Below are positions 13,634-15,944 of a DNA stretch of 15,944 nucleotides, in pieces; position 1 is the stretch's first letter, and the number at the start of each line of letters is the position of its first letter. The position numbers and the translations under genes were made by a program. The notes beneath the pieces were generated by a model. That model saw only the letters and a program-made list of their open reading frames with translations, ran no database searches and was not told where the DNA came from. The DNA comes from an uncultured Flavobacteriales bacterium (GTDB taxonomy: Bacteria; Bacteroidota; Bacteroidia; Flavobacteriales_D; SKUL01), in the NCBI GenBank assembly GCA_937911795.1, contig CALDPJ010000154.1, positions 1-15,944 on the forward strand, read 5' to 3'.

Positions 13634-14851
13634 ATGAAAACGTCGTTTATCACGCTAAAAGTAATCTTCACCTCAATAGTTCTATTTTACGTCGTTGCAG
13701 TGGATGTCACCGCGCAGCCAACCCTATTAACTGTCGATACAATAGATGATTGCACCGAAGCCAATAAATTCCTCGCCAATTTTCAATTCGCCGAAGCCAT
13801 CGAACATTTTGAGTTGTGCTGCGATGCCGAACCCGCGGATATAGTCTGTCTTCGGAAAATAGCCTTGTGCAACTACAGGTTGGGTCGATATCCCAAGGCC
13901 GTTCATTACAACCAGTTAATTTTAGAAAGGGATTCCGGTAATGTCACCGCAAAGAATCAGCTGGCCGCCATTTTCTCCAAACAAGGTTATCATGACGAGG
14001 CCCGCCAACAGTTCATTGAATTGGTTGCCATCGATTCGAACAATAGTTATTATTACGAGCAGATTGCCAGCCTTTCACGGAGTATGGGCGATTTGGGTAC
14101 CGCAGTTGCTGGTTATGAAAAAGTGCACTCACTGGACCCGAAAAACCTGGAGGCGATCATCCAGCTGGCCAGAATTTATCAGCAGCTCGAAATGCATAGC
14201 GCAGCTGATACACTCATCGCTTCAGGACTTGCTCTTGATACTATAAATCCGAAGTTGCTGATGTACGCCGCACAATCTGCCTACAAGCAGAAAAACTATG
14301 ACGGTGTTATTTCCAGCCTCAACCGTTTGCTACATTCAACGCAGGATACCAGCGTGTATGCATTGAAATTACTCGGAATTTCCTACTTCCATACCCGGGA
14401 AACCGAACGAGCAATTGTTGCACTCGAACATGCAGTACAGAAAGAAGACGATTCCGAAATAGTGCATTATTACCTGGGTCTTGCTTACGGAGATTCCGGA
14501 GATGTGGAAAAAAGTATTCACCATTTTGAATTGGCCATAGATCAGGGGATGTCGGATAACCTCCCGGCGTATTACACCAATTTGGCTATTGCTTTTGAAG
14601 AAAAAGGAATGTTCGGCGAATCGATTCGCGCGTATCAGGCTGCCTACAAAAATTCGAAGGATAAGATTTTACTGTATCATCTGGCAAGAAACTACGATTC
14701 GTTTTACGAGGACAAAAAGATCGCGCTGAAATATTATGAAAAATATATGGCGGCAAATGATACAGATAATGTCCGGTTCAAAGATTATACTCAGCACAGG
14801 ATTACTGAATTGAAACGCGTGATTCATTTTGACATAGACACACTGGAATAA
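13634..14851 (+). CDS. Exported tetratricopeptide-repeat protein
   Basis: A 405-residue protein with an N-terminal signal peptide (MKTSFITLKVIFTSIVLFYVVAVDVTA, cleavage before QPT at about residue 28). Most of the mature protein is TPR repeats, about nine or ten, from near residue 40 to the C-terminus. Recognisable units include LCNYRLGRYPKAVHYNQLILERD, GDLGTAVAGYEKVHSLDP, RETERAIVALEHAVQ, GDVEKSIHHFELAIDQG and GMFGESIRAYQAAY. TPR arrays are protein-protein scaffolds; here the location is periplasm or outer-membrane side. Five cysteines (40, 62, 63, 72, 79) cluster at the N-terminal end of the mature protein and I see none afterwards. No enzyme domain is present. The next gene starts 29 bp after the stop on the same strand, so it likely leads an operon with the PH-domain and VOC genes. 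Partner unknown. Confidence 0.85.
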   Translation: MKTSFITLKVIFTSIVLFYVVAVDVTAQPTLLTVDTIDDCTEANKFLANFQFAEAIEHFELCCDAEPADIVCLRKIALCNYRLGRYPKAVHYNQLILERDSGNVTAKNQLAAIFSKQGYHDEARQQFIELVAIDSNNSYYYEQIASLSRSMGDLGTAVAGYEKVHSLDPKNLEAIIQLARIYQQLEMHSAADTLIASGLALDTINPKLLMYAAQSAYKQKNYDGVISSLNRLLHSTQDTSVYALKLLGISYFHTRETERAIVALEHAVQKEDDSEIVHYYLGLAYGDSGDVEKSIHHFELAIDQGMSDNLPAYYTNLAIAFEEKGMFGESIRAYQAAYKNSKDKILLYHLARNYDSFYEDKKIALKYYEKYMAANDTDNVRFKDYTQHRITELKRVIHFDIDTLE

Positions 14852-14880
14852 GTGTGAATTTAAATTATTTTTATGCCCCT

Positions 14881-15369
14881 ATGAAAACATTCAAGAGTCG
14901 TCAATCCACAGAAGTGACCATAATCACCGTAGGTGTTACTGCGGTGATGGGAATGATTCTTTTAACAATAATCATGACGGGAGTTCTGCTCTCACCGGCG
15001 GTAATTGCAGTGGGTTTGCTTGTGCTGATCATTCTTGCATGGTTTTACGCGCATTCTCTCGATTCTGTATCCATAGCCGACGGACAGCTTATTCTCAGAA
15101 AGAAGATGGGCAGCGAAATCATCCCGGTCTCCGATATTCAGCGCGTCGAGCGGCTTGCATTTTCAAATCTGACGATGACCGCCGGAAGCAAGGGCTTCTT
15201 TGGATATATTGGAGGATCGATGGACAATTCAAAATTAATGGTCAACGACCGGACCAAGATGATTCGCATATATACCGCAGGCAAGCATTATACGCTCAGC
15301 TGCGAATCTCCGGAAAGTCTGATTGCCGGAATAGAAGATGCGATTCCAGCCGCGATTGAAATTAAATAA
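14881..15369 (+). CDS. Bacterial PH-domain membrane protein (bPH type)
   Basis: A 162-residue protein beginning MKTFKSRQSTEVTI, with two adjacent membrane segments (about 11-32 and 37-57, separated by a Ser-Pro turn). A C-terminal domain follows that looks like a bacterial pleckstrin-homology fold: SVSIADGQLILRKKMGSEIIPVSDIQRVERL, then NDRTKMIRIYTAGKHYTLSCESPESLIAGIEDA. Small proteins of this layout are common and uncharacterised in Bacteroidota. An in-frame GTG at 14854 would add nine residues (NLNYFYAP...), but the ATG at 14881 gives the usual family start. Gaps of 29 and 28 bp to its neighbours suggest an operon. Function unknown. Confidence 0.8.
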   Translation: MKTFKSRQSTEVTIITVGVTAVMGMILLTIIMTGVLLSPAVIAVGLLVLIILAWFYAHSLDSVSIADGQLILRKKMGSEIIPVSDIQRVERLAFSNLTMTAGSKGFFGYIGGSMDNSKLMVNDRTKMIRIYTAGKHYTLSCESPESLIAGIEDAIPAAIEIK

Positions 15370-15397
15370 GGATTGGAGAATCATTTAAACCCAGAAA

Positions 15398-15944
15398 TTG
15401 TTTAAAACCGGAACCATATTTTTACCTTTAGTATTCGGTGTATTGGCTGGTTGCAACGCTCCTGTCGAAGAACCAGAGTTAAAGAATGATCCAGTATATG
15501 AATCCGAAACCGAACCAACCATGAGCGATACTACACCCAAAGTTACCGGCATCGGTGGAATTTTCTATTTCTCGGATAACCCGGAAAAAGCGAGAGAATG
15601 GTACGCCGAAAATCTCGGATTGGCAGTGAACGAATACGGCTCGAGTTTTGAATTTCGCAACGCCAACCGTCCCGACGAAATCAATTACCTGCAATGGAGT
15701 CCGTTTAAAACCGGAAGCGAGTATTTTAAACCTTCCGAAAAGGAGTTTATGATCAATTACCGCGTGCAGAATATTGAAGGTTTGGTCAAAAAGTTAAAAG
15801 CAAATGGCGTAACGGTGTTGGATGAAATCGAATCTTTTGATTACGGCAAATTTGTGCACATCATGGATCACGAAGGAAATAAAATCGAGCTCTGGGAACC
15901 GGTAGATAGCGTGTTTACTGCCATGGGCGGAGAGACTACGAAAT
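15398..15944 (+). CDS. VOC-family (glyoxalase-fold) protein, apparent lipoprotein from a TTG start, partial at window end
   Basis: An open frame with no stop before the window end. From a TTG at 15398 it reads MFKTGTIFLPLVFGVLAGCNAPVEEPE, a convincing type II signal peptide with lipidated Cys19, followed by an acidic linker. An in-frame TAA lies just four codons upstream and there is no ATG between, so TTG is the only common start codon that keeps the signal. An ATG at 15521 (residue 42) would give a cytoplasmic VOC protein instead. The domain has GIGGIFYFSDNPEKAREWYAENLGL, INYLQWSPFKTGSEYF, FMINYRVQNIEGLVKKLKANGV and YGKFVHIMDHEGNKIELWEP; the last holds the usual C-terminal Glu ligand. It is nearly complete at its C-terminus. 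The enzymatic reaction cannot be assigned. Confidence 0.8.
   Translation, partial: MFKTGTIFLPLVFGVLAGCNAPVEEPELKNDPVYESETEPTMSDTTPKVTGIGGIFYFSDNPEKAREWYAENLGLAVNEYGSSFEFRNANRPDEINYLQWSPFKTGSEYFKPSEKEFMINYRVQNIEGLVKKLKANGVTVLDEIESFDYGKFVHIMDHEGNKIELWEPVDSVFTAMGGETTK

Overview
The window is one contiguous stretch of a Bacteroidota chromosome. The evidence is a carboxypeptidase-regulatory-domain TonB receptor paired with a surface-type lipoprotein, a lipoprotein signal followed by K-D-D, A-rich leaders with no clear Shine-Dalgarno, a perfect Bacteroidota-type TAnnTTTG -7 promoter element, and a bPH-domain membrane protein of the kind common in this phylum. Base composition looks moderate, near half G+C by eye. 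Genus and family cannot be named. There are no tRNA, rRNA, CRISPR, transposase or phage genes, and no gene-free stretch longer than about 200 bases.

Left part, minus strand (1-5204): the end of a chaperone operon (grpE then dnaJ, dnaJ cut by the window edge), then an outer-membrane uptake pair. The pair is a beta-helix-like lipoprotein (3996-5204) transcribed ahead of a 970-residue TonB-dependent receptor (960-3872). In front of it are a TAnnTTTG promoter and an 11-bp-spaced direct repeat that resembles a Pho-type activator site. A hairpin lies between the two genes.

Middle part (5406-10663), the most unusual region: an unassigned lipoprotein gene is followed by a compact sugar-related cassette. 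Rightward come a small protein of the Anabaena sensory rhodopsin transducer (ASRT) family, a trehalose-synthase-like GH13 enzyme and an F420-dependent-glucose-6-phosphate-dehydrogenase-like but probably FMN-using oxidoreductase, with gaps of 10 and 2 bp. Leftward, meeting them tail to tail with only 3 bp between stop codons, come an aldonolactone/alditol-oxidase-type flavoprotein and a second, diverged ASRT-family protein joined to it by an ATGA overlap. No rhodopsin is present. I infer a cytoplasmic pathway that makes or rearranges a non-phosphorylated sugar and oxidises it in flavin-dependent steps, with the two ASRT proteins binding a sugar or its product. A ten-helix EamA-type transporter is divergent from the oxidase gene across a promoter region containing two palindromes.

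Right part, plus strand (11735-15944): a DUF748/AsmA-like membrane-anchored protein, the DNA repair enzyme 3-methyladenine glycosylase I (tag), and a possible operon of an exported TPR protein, a two-helix bacterial PH-domain protein and a VOC (glyoxalase-fold) protein. The VOC protein appears to be a lipoprotein read from a TTG start, and it runs off the window end.
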